From: Sabulitectum sp964571965
GTDB lineage: Bacteria; Fermentibacterota; Fermentibacteria; Fermentibacterales; JCC-6
Direction: 5' to 3'
Assembly: GCA_964571965.1 (NCBI GenBank)
Contig: CAZNFQ010000097.1
Coordinates: forward strand, 1-7,802
Length of the DNA stretch: 7,802 bases
A model generated the notes under the pieces. The model ran no database searches and was not told the origin of the DNA. It saw only the letters and a program-made list of their open reading frames with translations. The first letter of the stretch is position 1, and each line of letters starts with the position of its first letter. Both the position numbers and the translations under genes were made by a program. Below, in pieces: positions 5,911-7,802 of the stretch.

Positions 5911-6295
5911 GTCCAAGGAGGTGGGAACTGTCAGCTTCAAGGGGATCCTTCGGTTAGGGCCCGACCTCTACAGGAACCTCAGCTTTGCCGCCGTATGCAT
6001 GAACAGCAATCCCAACGCAACCCACGGCAACGGCGCCGTGGCACACCTGTGGTGGATCGATTCCTTCGGAGACACCACCTCGGTTAACATCAGCAATGAA
6101 ATTGGCGCCATCCGGAACGGGAACACCGAATGGAGAGAGTACGGTCCCCTTGACCTCAGTTCCGTGAGCGGGCTGAACTGGAGTGATGCGGATGCGGTGG
6201 AACTATGGCTCAGCTTCAGGACCGGAAAGCCGAACCCGCCTGCTGTTCCTCAGCCTGTGGACATCAGGATAGGGTGGGTCAAACTGACTGAATAG
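5885..6295 (+). pseudogene. 5'-truncated gene: C-terminal part of a larger, probably secreted, protein
   Basis: The open frame can be opened by a GTG at 5885, but that codon lies in DNA that codes for a membrane-protein tail on the opposite strand, and no usable ribosome-binding site precedes it. The convincing protein begins around 5930. It reads GILRLGPDLYRNLSFAAVCM, then NGAVAHLWWIDSFGDTTSV, then EWREYGPLDLSSVSGLNW, AVELWLSFRTG and finally VDIRIGWVKLTE. The beta-strand-rich, Trp-rich pattern suggests a jelly-roll or other binding domain, but no family is recognised. There is no signal peptide and no C-terminal sorting domain. The TAG stop is 10 bases before the next ATG and forms part of its ribosome-binding site, so the two were an operon. 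The likeliest reading is the surviving 3' end of a larger gene broken at the junction near 5905-5935. A genuine short protein remains possible. Confidence 0.5.
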
Positions 6296-6305
6296 AGGAC
6301 TGATC

Positions 6306-7691
6306 ATGAAAAGATTGCTCATACTGCTCGTTCTTCCTGTTTCGACAGGCTTCGCGATGGATCCGCCTGACATTGAATGGATAGTGCTTTATGGCTATGA
6401 CTTTTATGACGTTGCTGAAACATCCACAGGTAACCTGATCCTTGCCGGGTGGCGTCAGTTAAACTATCCAAGAACAATATTCCTCTACTCCTCAGATGGT
6501 GACTACATCTGGGAATCCTCTGTTTATCCTGTTAATCTTGAAAGCGCTGCTGTCATTGAGGCTCATGACGGGGGTTTTGTGGCTACTGGATATGGCCTTG
6601 AAGATACCTCCAGCACTCAATACTCGCTTTCCCTTTACAAGGTTTCCACGGAGGGAGATGCACTCTGGTCCAGGCTCTTTGTGCTGCCCGATGGTACAAG
6701 GGGGTGGGGCAACGATCTGGTTCTTTTGCCGGACGGCGGTTTTGCCGTGTGCGGCAGAAAGGATCCCCTTGAAGGCATGGATATTGCCTGGATCCTCCGC
6801 ACTGACTCCCAGGGAGACACTCTCTGGACCAGGGAGTGGGGATACACCAGCTGGGCTACAGCTGTAGATATCCTCTACCTTGATGACGGACTCACAGTAT
6901 TCGCTCAAGGGAACACACCTTCAACTCCAGGCGGGCCGCATCTGCTCAGATATGACATGGATGGGAACCTTCTCTGGGAAACTGACTTCCCTGACTGGCC
7001 AGCATATAGTGCCCAGGCCATGTGTGAGGCCTCAGACGGCGGGTTGCTGCTGATGGACAACTACTGGCCCAGAATCGTGCATACCTCGTATACCGGTGAA
7101 CCTGACTGGTGGTTCTGGCCGCCGGGGGGAAACCAGCCCTACAGTTCCTCTGTAAGCACAACCATGGACGGGGGGATACTCTACAGCGGCGACATAAGGG
7201 GTGGACCTGACTCCAGGGGCGTATGCGGTGTGATAGCCAGATTTGACTCACACGGGGAAGATCTGTGGCACGACTTCATCTATGATTCATCCTGCAAAGC
7301 TCTCACCTCAGCCATCCAGTTATCCAAGGGAGGTTATGTGGCTACGGGACATGCCTGGACATCCGGTTCGGGCAACCAGGGATTCCTGATCAAGTACGCC
7401 CCTGAGCTTGGTATCGGTGAAGGTTCCGCCTCTTTTTCCCTGGAGCTTTCCCCCAACCCCTGCAGTTCATTCCTTTCGGTGAGCTTTACACTGCCCGGAC
7501 AGGGCAATGCTTCCGTAAGGGTGTACGACCTTTCCGGCAGGCTTGTCTCCACCGTTGCCCAGGGTGAGTTCCCTGCGGGGAGCAGTACGGTGCAGTGGTC
7601 CGTTCCCGGGGAGCTCTCCTCGGGATGCTACTTCGTGCAGTATAACTCAGAATTTGGTTCCCGCACTGAATCTGTGGCACTGATCAGATAG
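6306..7691 (+). CDS. Secreted seven-repeat beta-propeller protein with C-terminal sorting domain (461 aa)
   Basis: The ATG at 6306 has AGAGGA (6294-6299) six bases upstream, overlapping the preceding stop. Residues 1-17 are a classical signal peptide (MKRLLILLVLPVSTGFA). Seven repeats follow, with cores at residues 41-48 (TGNLILAG), 88-95 (DGGFVATG), 143-150 (DGGFAVCG), 193-200, 244-251, 288-295 (DGGILYSG) and 341-348 (KGGYVATG). Most are followed by an L/I-x-x-D/S-x-x-G-(D/N/E)-x-LW strand. This spacing of about 45-55 residues fits a seven-bladed propeller. Residues about 379-461 form the FlgD/Por-type sorting domain: LELSPNPCSSFL, VRVYDLSGRLVSTVA, SSTVQW, LSSGCYFVQY, ending SVALIR. Export by Sec and then a type IX-like system is inferred. 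Related DGGF-x-x-x-G proteins are usually annotated only as hypothetical or T9SS-sorted, and no ligand can be given. Confidence 0.88.
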   Translation: MKRLLILLVLPVSTGFAMDPPDIEWIVLYGYDFYDVAETSTGNLILAGWRQLNYPRTIFLYSSDGDYIWESSVYPVNLESAAVIEAHDGGFVATGYGLEDTSSTQYSLSLYKVSTEGDALWSRLFVLPDGTRGWGNDLVLLPDGGFAVCGRKDPLEGMDIAWILRTDSQGDTLWTREWGYTSWATAVDILYLDDGLTVFAQGNTPSTPGGPHLLRYDMDGNLLWETDFPDWPAYSAQAMCEASDGGLLLMDNYWPRIVHTSYTGEPDWWFWPPGGNQPYSSSVSTTMDGGILYSGDIRGGPDSRGVCGVIARFDSHGEDLWHDFIYDSSCKALTSAIQLSKGGYVATGHAWTSGSGNQGFLIKYAPELGIGEGSASFSLELSPNPCSSFLSVSFTLPGQGNASVRVYDLSGRLVSTVAQGEFPAGSSTVQWSVPGELSSGCYFVQYNSEFGSRTESVALIR

Positions 7692-7749
7692 TTCCAGCTC
7701 GCCGAACACCTCAAAACGCCCTTGAGATGGGGCTGATTGACCTGTTTGG

Positions 7750-7802
7750 AATGGGGGATTCTCTTCTGGCGAGCCTAACGAGAATATCTTCGAAATCCTT
7801 GA
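7750..7802 (+). repeat. Dispersed intergenic element, copy 3 (reaches the window end)
   Basis: The core at 7760-7795 matches copy 1 at 33 of 36 positions. It reads GFSSGEPNENIFEIL in the corresponding forward frame. It begins about 60-70 bases after the stop of the 461-aa secreted-protein gene, a placement like that of copy 1. ATTCTC (7758-7763) and GAGAAT (7780-7785) could form a six-base-pair stem here, but this pairing is not kept in the other copies. The right end may continue beyond the window. Confidence 0.7.

Noticed and set aside
7758..7785. ATTCTC/GAGAAT stem in element copy 3 as a conserved RNA structure
   Set aside because: The pairing is not kept at the same positions in copies 1 and 2, so the repeat is not explained by a shared hairpin.

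Overview
The window looks like a chromosomal segment from an uncultured bacterium with a type IX-like secretion system. Three secreted proteins end in a FlgD-like / Por-type C-terminal sorting domain, and a fourth, partial protein carries FG-GAP repeats. This combination is typical of the Bacteroidetes/FCB superphylum and of candidate phyla such as Fermentibacterota, Cloacimonadota, Eisenbacteria and WOR-3. The phylum cannot be fixed from the sequence alone. No rRNA, tRNA, CRISPR array or intact insertion sequence was seen.

Layout. Positions 1-1885 (+) hold the 3' end of an FG-GAP protein gene, overlapping by 4 bases (ATGA) a 483-aa secreted protein gene. Positions 2055-2550 (-) hold a compact BrnT/BrnA (DUF497 / ribbon-helix-helix) toxin-antitoxin operon. 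It has a consensus sigma70-type promoter whose -10 box lies inside a perfect 9+1+9 palindrome touching the toxin start codon, so the transcript should be almost leaderless. Positions 2777-3386 contain no gene I can support. From about 3390 to about 5910 the DNA becomes visibly richer in G+C. This block carries a run of decayed genes on the + strand: a hydrophobic protein remnant, a SHOCT-like protein remnant, and a YchF-like GTPase with stops, frameshifts and large deletions. It also carries an intact secreted-protein gene on the - strand with its own strong promoter, and the tail of a membrane-protein gene on the - strand. At about 5905-5935 it meets the 5'-truncated end of a + strand gene. 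That gene is followed 10 bases later by a 461-aa secreted protein with seven propeller-like repeats (6306-7691).

A short dispersed element occurs three times between genes (about 1915, 2659 and 7750), always in the same orientation. Two copies lie just downstream of secreted-protein genes, and two copies bracket the BrnT/BrnA operon. Differences between copies fall mainly at third codon positions of one forward frame (RLVSSG-E/D-PD...FE), so the element behaves like a coding relic or conserved peptide and not like a plain structural repeat.

Overall the region reads as accessory DNA: surface or secreted proteins, a stability or stress module, dispersed repeats, and a high-GC tract of decaying genes.
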